From assembly GCA_947503715.1 (NCBI GenBank), contig CANNER010000005.1, forward strand, positions 18,268 through 82,267: a stretch of DNA of 64,000 nucleotides. Reading direction: 5' to 3'. Below are positions 51,196 through 61,273 of this stretch, piece by piece. The first letter of the stretch is position 1. Each line of letters begins with the position of its first letter. The notes under the pieces are model-generated. The model was not told the origin of the DNA. It worked only from the letters and a program-made list of their open reading frames with translations, and ran no database searches. This stretch comes from an uncultured Caulobacterales bacterium (lineage in GTDB: Bacteria; Pseudomonadota; Alphaproteobacteria; Caulobacterales; Maricaulaceae). Made by a program: the position numbers and the translations under genes.

Positions 51196-52248
51196 ATGTC
51201 AATCTGGTCGAAAATCGAAGCCGCTTCGCAATCCCGCATCCTCATGCTGGATGGGGCAATGGGAACGATGTTGCAGCGTCAGCAACTGGAAGAGGACGAT
51301 TTTCGCGGCGAGCGTTTCAAGGATTGGCCCAGCCCGCTCAAGGGCAACAATGACCTCCTCGTCCTGACCAAGCCCGAAGCCGTGCTTCAAGTTCATGACG
51401 CGTTTCTGGCGGCGGGCGCAGACCTGATTGAGACGAACAGTTTCAATGCCACGACGATCAGTCAGGCCGATTACGACATGTCCGACCTCGCGCCGGAAAT
51501 CGCGCGCGCCTCGGCTAAACTTGCCCGCGCCGCTGCTGATGCGTGGACGGCCAAGACACCGGACAAGCCCCGCGCCGTACTCGGATCCGTCGGGCCGATG
51601 AACAAGACGCTTTCGATCTCTCCAAAGGTCGAGGACCCTGGCTATCGTGACGTGACCTTTGATGAGGTGAAGGATAGCTATATCGGTCAGATTACGGCGC
51701 AAATCGATATTGTCGATGCGATCCTGATTGAGACGGTCTTCGATACGCTGAATTGCAAAGCGGCCATTGCCGCCTGTCGTGAGGTTTTCGCGACGGTTGG
51801 ATATGAGAGGCCGATCCTGATTTCCGGCACAATTACCGACCGCTCTGGACGGACGCTCTCCGGCCAAACGGCAGAAGCATTCTACATCTCCATCGCCCAT
51901 GCCAAACCCTGGGCGGTCGGTCTGAACTGCGCACTCGGTGCGGATGAAATGCGGCCCCATATCGAAGCGATCAGCCGCGTCGCTGAAACGCGAGTGCTGG
52001 CTTTCCCGAATGCGGGATTGCCCAATGCGTTCGGGGAATATGACGAAACGCCTGCTGACATGCAGCGCCAAATCACGCCGTGGATTGAGGGGGGATTCGT
52101 CAATATTCTCGGGGGCTGCTGCGGGACGTCGCCCGATCATATCAATGCGATATTTGAAGCGACCAAAGGTCAGGCCCCGCGTGTCCCCGTCGCGCCAAAT
52201 CCAACCTTGCGCCTCTCCGGTCTCGAACCTTTTGCGATTGCTATATGA
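51196..52248 (+). CDS. metH: Methionine synthase, homocysteine-binding half (split MetH)
   Basis: First half of cobalamin-dependent methionine synthase, 350 residues. Starts [20 protein letters not shown]. Zinc ligands appear in [16 protein letters not shown] and [11 protein letters not shown]. In E. coli this module is fused to the rest; here it is a separate gene overlapping the next by 4 bases. Split metH is common in alphaproteobacteria. Divergent from btuB, so B12 uptake and use are together. Confidence 0.95.
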   Translation: MSIWSKIEAASQSRILMLDGAMGTMLQRQQLEEDDFRGERFKDWPSPLKGNNDLLVLTKPEAVLQVHDAFLAAGADLIETNSFNATTISQADYDMSDLAPEIARASAKLARAAADAWTAKTPDKPRAVLGSVGPMNKTLSISPKVEDPGYRDVTFDEVKDSYIGQITAQIDIVDAILIETVFDTLNCKAAIAACREVFATVGYERPILISGTITDRSGRTLSGQTAEAFYISIAHAKPWAVGLNCALGADEMRPHIEAISRVAETRVLAFPNAGLPNAFGEYDETPADMQRQITPWIEGGFVNILGGCCGTSPDHINAIFEATKGQAPRVPVAPNPTLRLSGLEPFAIAI

Positions 52249-54878
52249 CCTCAGCCACACAATTCATCAATGTCGGCGAGCGGACGAACGTCGCGGGGTC
52301 CGCGCGGTTCAAGAAGCTGATCGTTAATAACGACTTCGAAAAAGCGCTTTCAGTCGCGCGGCAACAGGTCGAGTCAGGTGCGCAAATTATCGACGTCAAT
52401 ATGGATGATGGTCTGATTGACGGTGCTGCCGCGATGACGCGGTTCCTGCAACTCATGGCGGGCGAGCCGGATATTTCCCGCGTCCCCGTCATGATCGACA
52501 GCTCCAAATGGGAAGTCTTGGAGGCCGGATTAAAATGCGTTCAGGGCAAGGCCGTCGTTAATTCAATTTCCATGAAGGAAGGCGAGGCGGAGTTCCTCGC
52601 CCATGCCCGCAAGGTCCGCGACCTTGGGGCGGCGGCGGTGGTCATGGCGTTTGACGAAGAAGGGCAGGCGGAGACGGCAGATCATAAGTTCGAGATTTGC
52701 GAACGCGCCTATAACCTCCTCGTCAACGAGATTGACTTCCCGCCACAGGATATCATTTTCGATCCCAATATCTTCGCCGTCGCAACGGGGATTGAGGAAC
52801 ATAATGATTATGCCGTCGCCTTTTTCGACGCCTGCAAGCGCATCAAGGCGAACCTGCCCCACGCGCGGATTTCCGGCGGTCTGTCCAATGTCAGCTTCGC
52901 CTTTCGCGGGAATAATCCCGTGCGCGAAGCTATGCATTCGGTCTTTCTCTATCACGCCATTCCGGCGGGACTCGACATGGCGATCGTCAATGCGGGGCAG
53001 TTGACGATCTATGATGATATACCGGATGAGCTGCGCGAGCGGGTTGAAGATGTCATTCTGAACCGTCGGGATGATGCGACGGACCGCCTGCTGGATATTG
53101 CCGAGAAATATCGCGGTGACGGCAAGGCGAAGGCGCAAGTCAAGAATGACGAATGGCGGAAACTGCCCGTTGCGAAACGTCTTGAACATGCTTTGGTGCG
53201 CGGGATTACGGATCACATTGTTGAAGATACCGAAGAAGCGCGCCAAGCCGCTGATCGTCCGCTGCACGTGATTGAAGGCCCACTCATGGACGGGATGAAT
53301 GTCGTTGGCGATCTGTTCGGGTCCGGCAAGATGTTTCTCCCCCAAGTCGTGAAATCCGCTCGCGTGATGAAAGCCTCAGTTGCCCATTTGATGCCCTTTA
53401 TGGAGGCCGAGAAAGAGGAGCTTGGAACGGCGGGAAGCTCGAATGGCAAGGTGTTGATGGCGACGGTGAAGGGCGACGTGCATGATATTGGCAAGAATAT
53501 TGTCGGCGTCGTTTTGCAGTGTAACGGCTATGATGTCGTCGACCTTGGCGTCATGGTGCCGTGCGATAAAATCCTGGATGCGGCGCGCGAACATGATGTT
53601 GATATGATTGGCCTGTCGGGTCTGATTACGCCGTCCCTGGATGAGATGGTCTATGTCGGGCAGGAAATGCAGCGACAGGGTTTCACCATGCCGCTTCTTA
53701 TCGGCGGCGCGACGACATCCAAGACGCATACGGCGGTGAAAATTGAACCGGCCTATGAAGCCGGACCCACGGTTTATGTCACGGACGCCTCTCGCGCTGT
53801 TGGTGTGGTCGGACAATTGCTGGGCGAGAATAGTGCCGATTACGCGACGGATTTGCGCAGCGAATATCAGAAAGCCCGCGACGCGCATCAGCGCGGGCAA
53901 TCAGCGAAAGCCCGCCTGACGCTGAAGGAAGCGCGCGATAATCCTTGGACCACCGATTGGGCCAATTACACGCCGCCTAAGCCGACCTTTCTAGGCACGA
54001 AAACGCTGACCGATTACCCGCTGGAAAACTTGCGAAACTTCATCGATTGGACGCCTTTCTTTGCGACATGGGAATTGAAAGGCCGCTACCCCGCAATCCT
54101 TGAGAATGAACGCTACGGCGAAGCAGCGCGGGATCTCTTTGCGGATGCGCAGGTCATGCTCGACCAAATGATTACCGAGAAATGGGTGAGTGCGAATGCG
54201 GTCTTTGGCTTCTGGCCTGCTGAACGCAACGGTGATGATGTGAAAGTTTTCACGGATGAGGACCGCGCGGAGACGCTCGCGAATTTCCACGGTTTGCGTC
54301 AGCAAATTTCCAAGGGCACGGCGGCGAAGGCGAATTATTGTATCTCCGATTTCTGCGCGCCGTCTGATGATTATATTGGCGGCTTCGCGGTCACGGCAGG
54401 ATTAGGTGAATCCACGAAATCCGCTGAATATGAGGCCGCTGGCGATGATTATAATTCCATTCTTTTCAAAGCACTTTGTGATCGTTTAGCCGAAGCCTTT
54501 GCGGAACATTTGCACCAGCGCGTTCGCCGCGAGTTCTGGGGCTATGCACCGGATGAGACATCTTCCGGCGATGACCTGATTGCCGAGAAATATGCGGGCA
54601 TCCGCCCCGCCCCCGGCTATCCCGCCCAACCCGATCATACGGAGAAGGCGACGCTCTTCCGCATCCTCGACGCGACGGCCGAGACGGATATTGAATTAAC
54701 GCAGAGCTTTGCCATGCATCCGGCCAGTTCTGTTTCCGGCATTTATTTCTCTCATCCCGACTCGGTCTATTTCGGTGTCGGTAAGATCGAGAAAGATCAG
54801 GTCGAAGATTATGCCCGCCGCAAAGATATGAGCGTCGGAGATGTTGAACGCTGGCTCGCGCCGATTTTGAATTATTAA
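52245..54878 (+). CDS. metH: Methionine synthase, folate/cobalamin/activation half (split MetH)
   Basis: Second half of methionine synthase, 877 residues. Domains in order: methyltetrahydrofolate-binding ([20 protein letters not shown] at the N terminus), B12 cap and B12-binding ([20 protein letters not shown], with the Asp-x-His-x-x-Gly motif near residue 410), and the SAM-dependent activation domain ([17 protein letters not shown] near 785). It accepts a methyl from folate and passes it to homocysteine bound by the upstream subunit. A terminator hairpin follows. Confidence 0.96.
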   Translation: MTSATQFINVGERTNVAGSARFKKLIVNNDFEKALSVARQQVESGAQIIDVNMDDGLIDGAAAMTRFLQLMAGEPDISRVPVMIDSSKWEVLEAGLKCVQGKAVVNSISMKEGEAEFLAHARKVRDLGAAAVVMAFDEEGQAETADHKFEICERAYNLLVNEIDFPPQDIIFDPNIFAVATGIEEHNDYAVAFFDACKRIKANLPHARISGGLSNVSFAFRGNNPVREAMHSVFLYHAIPAGLDMAIVNAGQLTIYDDIPDELRERVEDVILNRRDDATDRLLDIAEKYRGDGKAKAQVKNDEWRKLPVAKRLEHALVRGITDHIVEDTEEARQAADRPLHVIEGPLMDGMNVVGDLFGSGKMFLPQVVKSARVMKASVAHLMPFMEAEKEELGTAGSSNGKVLMATVKGDVHDIGKNIVGVVLQCNGYDVVDLGVMVPCDKILDAAREHDVDMIGLSGLITPSLDEMVYVGQEMQRQGFTMPLLIGGATTSKTHTAVKIEPAYEAGPTVYVTDASRAVGVVGQLLGENSADYATDLRSEYQKARDAHQRGQSAKARLTLKEARDNPWTTDWANYTPPKPTFLGTKTLTDYPLENLRNFIDWTPFFATWELKGRYPAILENERYGEAARDLFADAQVMLDQMITEKWVSANAVFGFWPAERNGDDVKVFTDEDRAETLANFHGLRQQISKGTAAKANYCISDFCAPSDDYIGGFAVTAGLGESTKSAEYEAAGDDYNSILFKALCDRLAEAFAEHLHQRVRREFWGYAPDETSSGDDLIAEKYAGIRPAPGYPAQPDHTEKATLFRILDATAETDIELTQSFAMHPASSVSGIYFSHPDSVYFGVGKIEKDQVEDYARRKDMSVGDVERWLAPILNY

Positions 54879-54894
54879 TTAGGCCGGAATGAAG

Positions 54895-54930
54895 AAGGCC
54901 CGCTCTTTCAAGCGGGCCTTTTATTTATTT
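54895..54930. terminator. Rho-independent terminator shared by metH and degP
   Basis: AAGGCCCGCT pairs with AGCGGGCCTT around CTTTCA, followed by TTATTTATTT. It lies between convergent genes and overlaps the very end of the degP-like frame; A-rich bases on the other side make it useful in both directions. Confidence 0.85.
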
Positions 54931-56367
54931 AACTGCCAAGAACAGGTTCCGGCCTTGGCGCTCGATTTGCAGGGCGAAGGGTCCGTCCCCGCGCACGGCA
55001 TCTTCGAAATCATCCAGATCAGAAATGTCATTTTTACCGACTTTGCGGATGACGTCACCTTTGACCAGCCCGGCGCGTTGGGCGCGGGAGCCACGGTCGA
55101 CATTCGCAACATAGACACCGTCCTCACCACCGCGCAGTTCAAGCTCGTCAGGAATGTTCGAGACTTCCGCCCCGTCAAAGGCTTCCATCATTTCCATCTC
55201 TTCTGGCTCGCTCGAGGCGCGACGGGTAGGTGCTTCATCTTCCGGCGCGGCCTCGACCGTGATCTTTGTCGTGCGGCGGCTGCCTTCACGAAGATAGGTA
55301 ATATCGGCCCGCGTTCCCGGCTGGAGCAAGCCTACGAAATTCCGCAGGTCAGAACTGTCAATGACGTCTTCGCCGTTAAAGTCGATCACGACATCGCCGC
55401 TTTCCAGTCCGGCTTTTTCGGCGGGTGTATCGTCACCGACCTCCGAAACCAGCGCGCCGTTCAGTGACCTCAAACCCAATCCTGCACGAAGCTCAGGCGT
55501 GACATCCTGAATGATGACGCCGATGCGTCCGCGACGGACTTCGCCATTTTCACGGAGTTGCTCAACGACATTCTCAACCGTGCGGATGGGGACGGCAAAG
55601 CCGATACCGGCACTGCTGCCGGAACGGGAGACGATGGCCGTATTGATACCAATTAATTCGCCTTTGGAATTAATGAGGGCTCCGCCCGAATTGCCCGGAT
55701 TAATCGAGGCATCGGTCTGAATGTAGTTTTCATAGCGGCTGCGGTTCAACCCGCCGCCCTGTTCACGGCCCAATGCGGAGATGATCCCTGACGTCACCGT
55801 CGAAGACAGGCCGAATGGATTGCCGACGGCGATGACGTAGTCCCCAACCTTGGCTTCACCTGCGCGGGCCAAGCGTAATTCGCGCAAATTATCCGCATCG
55901 ATTTTCAATAGCGCAATATCCGTATCCGGGTCTGTACCGACCAATGTGGCTTCGATCCGGCGGCGGTCTTCCAATGTCACCGTGATTTCATCGGCATCTT
56001 CAATCACATGATTATTCGTGATGATGAGACCTTCATCCGCGTCGACAATGACACCTGAACCCAAACCGGCGCGCGGCCCGCGATTTGTGTTGGGCAGGCG
56101 ACCGCCGAAGAACCGCTCCATCAATTGTTCTTCGCGCGACAATTCGCGGTCCTCATCCGGTGCGTCGCCTTCATCCAATGTATTGATGGACACGACGGCG
56201 GGCGTGACGCGCTCCAGCAGGGGTGCCATGGTGAGGACACCGCGTTGCGGGTCAATCGTCATGGCATCAGAGCGCGTGCTAATCTGCGCATCGGCCGCGT
56301 TCTGGAAGGCGAGGGGGGATGCGATGAGCGCGAGTGCGGCCGCGCTGAGTAGAAATGTTTTCTTCAT
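54925..56367 (-). CDS. degP: Periplasmic serine protease DegP/HtrA (Do family)
   Basis: Envelope quality-control protease of 480 residues. Signal peptide MKKTFLLSAAALALIASPLA. Trypsin-like triad: His in ITNNHVIEDAD, Asp in DPDTDIALLKID, Ser in INPGNSGGALIN. Two PDZ domains follow (GLRSLNGALVSEVGDDTPAE and RGGEDGVYVANVDRGSRAQR). An acidic linker (EPEEMEMMEAFDGAE) separates them. DegP versus DegQ cannot be settled from the sequence. Confidence 0.93.
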   Translation of the reverse strand: MKKTFLLSAAALALIASPLAFQNAADAQISTRSDAMTIDPQRGVLTMAPLLERVTPAVVSINTLDEGDAPDEDRELSREEQLMERFFGGRLPNTNRGPRAGLGSGVIVDADEGLIITNNHVIEDADEITVTLEDRRRIEATLVGTDPDTDIALLKIDADNLRELRLARAGEAKVGDYVIAVGNPFGLSSTVTSGIISALGREQGGGLNRSRYENYIQTDASINPGNSGGALINSKGELIGINTAIVSRSGSSAGIGFAVPIRTVENVVEQLRENGEVRRGRIGVIIQDVTPELRAGLGLRSLNGALVSEVGDDTPAEKAGLESGDVVIDFNGEDVIDSSDLRNFVGLLQPGTRADITYLREGSRRTTKITVEAAPEDEAPTRRASSEPEEMEMMEAFDGAEVSNIPDELELRGGEDGVYVANVDRGSRAQRAGLVKGDVIRKVGKNDISDLDDFEDAVRGDGPFALQIERQGRNLFLAVK

Positions 56368-57246
56368 GGATTTATCCTTTCGTCAGATGACGTGATCTCT
56401 TGCGTCAAGATTTAGGCGCATGCCGCGCCCGTACAAGAGAGCCACGCAGAATCTGAACATGAATTAATTGTGACCGAATGGTTAGGTTCGGGCCAAGCGA
56501 AAGCGGCGACCGACGATCTGCGCGTGCGGCGGGGTAGGCGATTGTCCTATAAAGGCGGGACGTCCGCGTGGTGGCCCAAGCGATGGAGGACCAAAAGAAA
56601 AAATGTTTTACGCAAAGGCCAAGCGCGTGAGGTTTAGGTCGTTGAATTTTCTAATAGAAAAATCAACTAGGTCGGCGATACCGTTACATCTTCCAAATCT
56701 CTGGGCCCATCGGTTGTAAATCGATAGACCCATTGCACTCTGTGTATTTGGCTGATGCCAATTACACTGCCACGCGGCGGTGCGGCTCCAACGGCGGCCT
56801 TACTTGACTGCGGGTGTCTAAACCCGTCAGGCACTCGCGGCTGGGCTCCTCCACATCCGCGTTACCGAATGCTTCTAAGCACACCGTCCCCCGGACCAGA
56901 AAGCCAACGATCTCTTGCCTGTCCCATGTCCGAAAGAACATTTTGAATATGACACGGGTCTGATAAGTGGGGATCATTCTCTTTATAAATAAGGATTGGT
57001 CACTATTCCTAACGCACACACCACACTGTCATCCCGCACGCAACGCAGTGGAGATGCGGGACCTATCGTCTGCAAACTCAAGCTAAAGACCTGAAAACGT
57101 TAGGCCCCGCATCTGCACCCTTCGGGCTGGTGCGGGGTGACAATTGAGTTTGAACCACCAAATTTTAATTTGTTGGAGGTGGGGATCGTTTTGACGCAAT
57201 GTGCGGAAATTCTGAAAGGCATGGCGAATGCTTAGGGAGGATTGCG
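56368..57246. other. Long intergenic region, no convincing gene
   Basis: 880 bases without a supported protein gene; the short frames here lack ribosome sites and family features. Several hairpins occur, for example CGGGT/ACCCG near 56810-56830 on the minus strand. A large inverted repeat occupies 57028-57141. An unrecognised structured RNA within 56640-56900 is possible but I cannot name one. Confidence 0.4.
57028..57141. repeat. Large REP-like inverted repeat
   Basis: GTCATCCCGCA at 57028-57038 faces TGCGGGGTGAC at 57131-57141. Inner copies (GATGCGGGACC and GGCCCCGCATC) extend the symmetry. It resembles the dispersed intergenic GTCATCCCGC-type repeats of many proteobacterial genomes. Confidence 0.6.
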
Positions 57247-57534
57247 ATGAGTTGGAATTTGATTGTTGCAATAAGTTATGAAGTGGCCTCTGCTCACAAT
57301 AGCCATATTCATCGTTTCAGAAATCTTGGCGAGAAACTTTACAATCATTTTCTTGATAGTGAGTTTGCCTATCTTGATATTGATGAAGTAGATAAAGCAG
57401 TCGACACCTTGAAGGTTTATAATATCAGAAGGAGACAACTAAAACGGATTAAAGAAGAGGTTTTACATTTCATGAGGCAAGAATTTCCTGAAGAATGTCT
57501 GACCTTACTAGAAGAGAAAGTTCAACCAAATTGA
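57247..57534 (+). CDS. Hypothetical small protein
   Basis: 95 residues, not recognised. ATG 57247 has GGGAGG nine bases upstream, better than the earlier in-frame GTG at 57199. Begins SWNLIVAISYEVASAHNSHI; the C half is charged and helical (YNIRRRQLKRIKEEVLHFMR). AT-richer than its neighbours. Good ribosome site and compact fold make it likely real. Confidence 0.6.
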   Translation: MSWNLIVAISYEVASAHNSHIHRFRNLGEKLYNHFLDSEFAYLDIDEVDKAVDTLKVYNIRRRQLKRIKEEVLHFMRQEFPEECLTLLEEKVQPN

Positions 57535-57553
57535 ATTCCAGTTTACTTAGCTC

Positions 57554-58192
57554 TCAAACAACCCGCCTATCCTGACAGGCCCCATAAGCATGACACCCGA
57601 CCGCATGATCGTTCACCATCCCGACGGCCTGCATAAAGGCGTAACAAATGACGGGGCCGACGAATTTGAAGCCGCGTTTTTTGAGGTCTTTGGATAGGGC
57701 TTCTGACTCCGCTGTTTTCACAGGCGCGTCACTGAAATTCTCCCATGCGTTTTGTACGGGTGCGCTGCCGACAAAGCTCCAGAGGTAGTCGGAAAAATCT
57801 TCGCCCGCGTCGCGCATGTCCAGATATTTCTGGGCGTTGGTGATCGTTGCATTTATTTTCAATTTGGACCGGATAATGCCGGGATTGTCCAGCAGGCGCA
57901 GGCGGTCCGCATCTGTGTAATGGGCGACAATATCGGGGTCGAACCCATCATAGGCTTTCAGCAGGTCGTCCCGTTTGCGCAGGATGGTAATCCAGGCCAA
58001 CCCCGCCTGCTGTCCGTCCTGAATGAGTTTCGAAAATAGCGCCTTAGAATCGCGAATAGGCCGCCCCCATTCCGTATCGTGATAATGACAATAGAGCGCG
58101 TCATTTGGCGGAACCCAACCGCAACGCGGCAGGTCGGGATCATGATTGGGAAAGCGCGGATCGGGCTCATTCGTTTTGGGCGTTTTGGGCAT
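57554..58192 (-). CDS. tag: DNA-3-methyladenine glycosylase I
   Basis: Removes alkylated adenine from DNA. 212 residues. Family features: RCGWVPPNDALYCHYHDTEW near the start (zinc Cys and the conserved YHDTEWG), GQQAGLAWITILRKRD, and CYAFMQAVGMVNDHAVGCHA (His and Cys zinc ligands) at the end. The start at 58192 (MPKTPK) overlaps the preceding stop as TAATG; the in-frame ATG at 58204 is an alternative. Confidence 0.93.
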   Translation of the reverse strand: MPKTPKTNEPDPRFPNHDPDLPRCGWVPPNDALYCHYHDTEWGRPIRDSKALFSKLIQDGQQAGLAWITILRKRDDLLKAYDGFDPDIVAHYTDADRLRLLDNPGIIRSKLKINATITNAQKYLDMRDAGEDFSDYLWSFVGSAPVQNAWENFSDAPVKTAESEALSKDLKKRGFKFVGPVICYAFMQAVGMVNDHAVGCHAYGACQDRRVV

Positions 58193-58488
58193 TAAACATT
58201 CCATCCGTGTTCTGGAATTTCTTCATAGAAAGATGTGCCCGCCCCTTCGCCGCCGGAAATCCAGCTCCACTCCAGAGCCATACTGACACGGCCCTCATCC
58301 GAGAGTCGAAACGTCGCGACTGCGCGCCCGGCTTTTAACGTGCGGTCCTTGGTGATGCAGTGATAGAGCAATGTTCCCGTGCGGTCGCCCGTAAACCGTC
58401 CGATGATATGGCCTTCGCGGACATCGCCGCCAAAATAATCGGCATAGAACGCATCGCCATTCTGCCAGAAATGAAACCGCGTGCGCAC
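58192..58488 (-). CDS. Small conserved protein upstream of tag (start uncertain)
   Basis: 98 residues from GTG 58488: TRFHFWQNGDAFYADYFGGD, then LEWSWISGGEGAGTSFYEEI. This looks like a conserved short beta-rich family without known function. The frame stays open further upstream (LDKRIFTPVENSAGGIVD, which fits the family) but offers no ATG; a CTG at 58599 overlaps the stop of the GNAT gene. The real start may be that CTG or another weak codon. It is coupled to tag (TAATG). Confidence 0.65.
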   Translation of the reverse strand: MRTRFHFWQNGDAFYADYFGGDVREGHIIGRFTGDRTGTLLYHCITKDRTLKAGRAVATFRLSDEGRVSMALEWSWISGGEGAGTSFYEEIPEHGWNV

Positions 58489-58595
58489 ATCAACAATGCC
58501 GCCCGCGCTGTTTTCAACGGGCGTGAAAATACGCTTATCGAGCGAGAATTTTCGCGTGGCTTTAACCGCATTAGATTGATGTGTGGCAAGCCGGG

Positions 58596-59063
58596 TCAGA
58601 GGACTTTTTCCATGCCGATATTACAACGGTCATAAATGGGATGTTTCCCGCGCAGGTTCACAACCCAACCATTCCGTTCATAAAGGCGCAGGGCCGCTTC
58701 GTTCTTTGTATTGGACAAGAGGAAGAGACGGTCGAGTCCGAGCGTCTCTTTGGCGTAAGTCTCGACAGCTGTCATCAGGTGCTGACCGATGCCCCGCCCG
58801 CGATAGGCAGGGTCGACAGCCATCTTAGTCAGCTCATAACGTCCATCCTCATGTTGCTTCAGGGCGCAGGCCCCTGCCACTTCGCCGTCAAGGTGGAAGG
58901 AGAAAACCGAATTGCCGTTCTGCGTATAAATTTCCGGGTGTGCGACCATCAGTTTGTCGCTCTCCTCCAAATAATGAAGCTCCTCAATCCATGCGGCATT
59001 CAGCGCGGCAAAGCGGGGAAGGGCAGTGGGGTCGTTCCTGCGGATGTCGAGCGGTTCGGTCAT
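58596..59063 (-). CDS. GNAT family N-acetyltransferase
   Basis: 155 residues. Acetyl-CoA site MAVDPAYRGRGIGQHLMTAV, then a C-terminal FLLSNTKNEAALRLYERNGW typical of GNAT folds. Start ATG 59063 (MTEPLD) is a choice among several in-frame Met codons up to 59099; none has a strong ribosome site. Substrate unknown. First of a likely three-gene run with the small protein and tag. Confidence 0.85.
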   Translation of the reverse strand: MTEPLDIRRNDPTALPRFAALNAAWIEELHYLEESDKLMVAHPEIYTQNGNSVFSFHLDGEVAGACALKQHEDGRYELTKMAVDPAYRGRGIGQHLMTAVETYAKETLGLDRLFLLSNTKNEAALRLYERNGWVVNLRGKHPIYDRCNIGMEKVL

Positions 59064-59198
59064 GAAATACATTTGCCCGTGACAGGTCGTTGGGGTCAAT
59101 GCGAAACTCTGTCATGACATGAATGACACACTGTCGGACGCGTTTTTCTTTGCAATGGAGGGGCAGATTGTTTTGTCTAAGGCGAATAGGGAGGCGAT

Positions 59199-59813
59199 AT
59201 GAAAAAGACTGAAAAAATCGAAGTCCGCGTTTCGGCGGAAGAAAAAGAGCGGCTGAACGAATTAGCGGATGCCCGCAATCAAAATATAAGCGAGCTTATT
59301 CGCGATCGTATGGCCGGGAATTACACGATGCCCGCGCAGTCATTCTCTCGGGATATAATCTGGAACCGCGGGATTTCCGTGCTGGCTTTGGTTCTGGGTT
59401 TGATGGCCTTTATTTGGTCTATGATCGCTTTAATGGACGGACGTTCGAATACGTTACCGCCAACAATGTCCTCTGTAAGAATGACTCCACCAGATACAGT
59501 TTTTGCCGTTTTGGAAACAAAAGTGGCGCACAGAAACGGCTTCACGCAAAGCTATACGATCAAAGTGGATGATGCGACCTATCGGACGACACATCTCATT
59601 CGCGAAGAGGGTGGCGTTTATCGCCTGACCGCCGATCTCTGCCGGGTACAAAGTGACACCTGTCTGGAATTGGAAACCAAAGAATTGATTTTGTCAGAAC
59701 CGAGTACTTATTCACGTCAAAGCACGGCGATATTCTTTGAGAATAATCAGCCGGTTTTTCAACTCTCCGCTTTTCCTCAAGCTCTGCCCAGAGCAGCCAA
59801 TGGCGAAAGTTAA
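59199..59813 (+). CDS. Membrane-anchored ribbon-helix-helix protein
   Basis: 204 residues. The N terminus is a ribbon-helix-helix DNA-binding type segment (KIEVRVSAEEKERLNELADA, then NISELIRDRM). One membrane helix follows (GISVLALVLGLMAFIWSMIA, about residues 52-72), then a roughly 130-residue outside domain with TYRTTHLIREEGGVYRLTAD. A ribosome site GGGAGG precedes ATG. It looks like a one-component membrane regulator, though RHH-like starts can also be plain dimerisation segments. Converges with ygfZ. Confidence 0.65.
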   Translation: MKKTEKIEVRVSAEEKERLNELADARNQNISELIRDRMAGNYTMPAQSFSRDIIWNRGISVLALVLGLMAFIWSMIALMDGRSNTLPPTMSSVRMTPPDTVFAVLETKVAHRNGFTQSYTIKVDDATYRTTHLIREEGGVYRLTADLCRVQSDTCLELETKELILSEPSTYSRQSTAIFFENNQPVFQLSAFPQALPRAANGES

Positions 59814-60580
59814 ACGTCCTGACCCGTAACGGCCATCATAATTTGAACGCGCGCGCCGTTGAGCGTCGGGTCAACTTCCGCCGAGCGTAATCGATCCAGT
59901 CTTATAATCGCCATGCCCATATTGCCGTTGGTATGAATGACGTCGCCCACGACGCGCTCTCCGCAGAGGATGCGGTCTCCGGCTTTTGCCTCGCCCTCGA
60001 AAATAATCCCGCGCATGCGTTTCTTCACCGTGGTCATGCGTTTCATCCGGCTGACGACTTCCTGCCCGACAAAGCATCCCTTTGAGAAGTTCACGCCGTT
60101 TAGCAGGTCCATATTCGCGTCGGCGGGGAAGGTTGTGACTGTCTCGAAGTCATACTGACTGTCCGGCACGCCGAGGGACAGGCGGTGCGCGTCGTAATCT
60201 GCGGTGTCCGTCATGGGCGTATCGGTGATGACGCGGTGGCCCAGCGCGGGAAGGCGCGGGTCTTGGAGGCCCGGCATATCGTCCTCATCCCAAACCGCAT
60301 AGACGTGCAATTCTGTTTCCGTGATCTCAATCGGCGCGCGGAGGCGGTACATGCGCAGGCGTTTAAACAGGTCAGCCGCGAACCTCGTCGGGGTTTCCAG
60401 CAGGAACGCGTCGCCGTCGCGGTGAACGAACATATCGGCGATGATTTTGCCCTGCGGCGTCAGGAGCGCGGCAAAGCTGATCTCCGCATCCAGTGAGTTG
60501 GTAAGGAGCCCCGCCAACCAGTCTTCCACGCCCTCCCCAGAGAGGCGATATATAGTACGGGGGAGATGGGCGCTGGACAT
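59810..60580 (-). CDS. ygfZ: Folate-binding protein YgfZ (Fe-S cluster maintenance)
   Basis: 256 residues from ATG 60580. Signature KGCFVGQEVVSRMKR contains the conserved K-G-C-x-x-G-Q-E motif. N part YRLSGEGVEDWLAGLLTNSL and the C-terminal barrel are like aminomethyltransferase GcvT. YgfZ supports iron-sulfur enzymes such as MiaB in a folate-dependent way. The in-frame Met at 60619 would add 13 residues not typical of the family. Confidence 0.92.
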   Translation of the reverse strand: MSSAHLPRTIYRLSGEGVEDWLAGLLTNSLDAEISFAALLTPQGKIIADMFVHRDGDAFLLETPTRFAADLFKRLRMYRLRAPIEITETELHVYAVWDEDDMPGLQDPRLPALGHRVITDTPMTDTADYDAHRLSLGVPDSQYDFETVTTFPADANMDLLNGVNFSKGCFVGQEVVSRMKRMTTVKKRMRGIIFEGEAKAGDRILCGERVVGDVIHTNGNMGMAIIRLDRLRSAEVDPTLNGARVQIMMAVTGQDV

Positions 60581-60820
60581 GAGCGGGATATGGTCGCTTG
60601 CTGCCGGGCATTCAAGCATTTCGAACCTGAAGCGGGAATTAGAAACGCATTACAAACCTCAGCGCTGACTGTTGACGGCCAGTGATTCCCCGTGTAGGTG
60701 CGCCCCCGTTGATGAGCATGCTGTCCAGGGATCGCCCCGGAAACCTTGTTTAAGACGAAAAGAGATTACGGAATTCAAGTCATTATGGCCCGTTTCACGG
60801 GAAAAGGTGGCTTTCGAAGC

Positions 60821-60867
60821 GAAAAGCCGGCCTCGCGGACAATGATGTCTGCGGAGATGGGCTTTTT
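60821..60867 (+). promoter_or_regulatory. Terminator-like hairpin in the rpsL leader
   Basis: AAAAGCC (60822-60828) can pair with GGGCTTTT, and inside it CGCGGACA with TCTGCGG; a T5 tract ends the structure 23 bases before the rpsL start. It looks like an attenuator or a protein-binding leader. No gene is seen in the rest of 60620-60889. Confidence 0.5.
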
Positions 60868-60889
60868 GCATATTTGTGCAGGAACTTAA

Positions 60890-61261
60890 ATGCCAACGAT
60901 TCAACAACTGATCCGGAAACCCCGGAAAGACAAGCGCAAGCGGAATAAAGTCCCGGCGCTCGAAGCCTGCCCGCAAAAGCGTGGCGTGTGTACACGTGTT
61001 TATACAACAACACCGAAGAAGCCGAACTCGGCCCTTCGTAAAGTTGCCAAAGTGCGTTTGACCAACGGTTTCGAAGTTCTCTCCTACATCCCGGGTGAAG
61101 GCCATAACCTGCAAGAGCATAGTGTTGTGCTCATTCGCGGCGGTCGTGTGAAAGATTTGCCGGGCGTGCGTTATCACGTCCTTCGGGGTGTCCTCGATAC
61201 GCAGGGCGTCAAAGATCGTAAGCAACGTCGTTCGAAATACGGCGCGAAGCGTCCTAAGTAA
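60890..61261 (+). CDS. rpsL: Ribosomal protein uS12
   Basis: 123 residues, complete. Highly conserved [20 protein letters not shown], with the Lys residues linked to streptomycin response in wild-type form, and [20 protein letters not shown]. First gene of the str operon; rpsG follows after 12 bases. Confidence 0.98.
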   Translation: MPTIQQLIRKPRKDKRKRNKVPALEACPQKRGVCTRVYTTTPKKPNSALRKVAKVRLTNGFEVLSYIPGEGHNLQEHSVVLIRGGRVKDLPGVRYHVLRGVLDTQGVKDRKQRRSKYGAKRPK

Positions 61262-61273
61262 GGAGACACAGAT

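Noticed and set aside
51199..52260. Long 353-codon frame opposite metH
   Set aside because: It is a complete shadow of metH in another frame, with no protein family features; GC-rich coding DNA commonly gives such frames.
56762..57019. 85-codon protein gene on the minus strand
   Set aside because: No ribosome site or recognisable features, odd composition; treated as chance.
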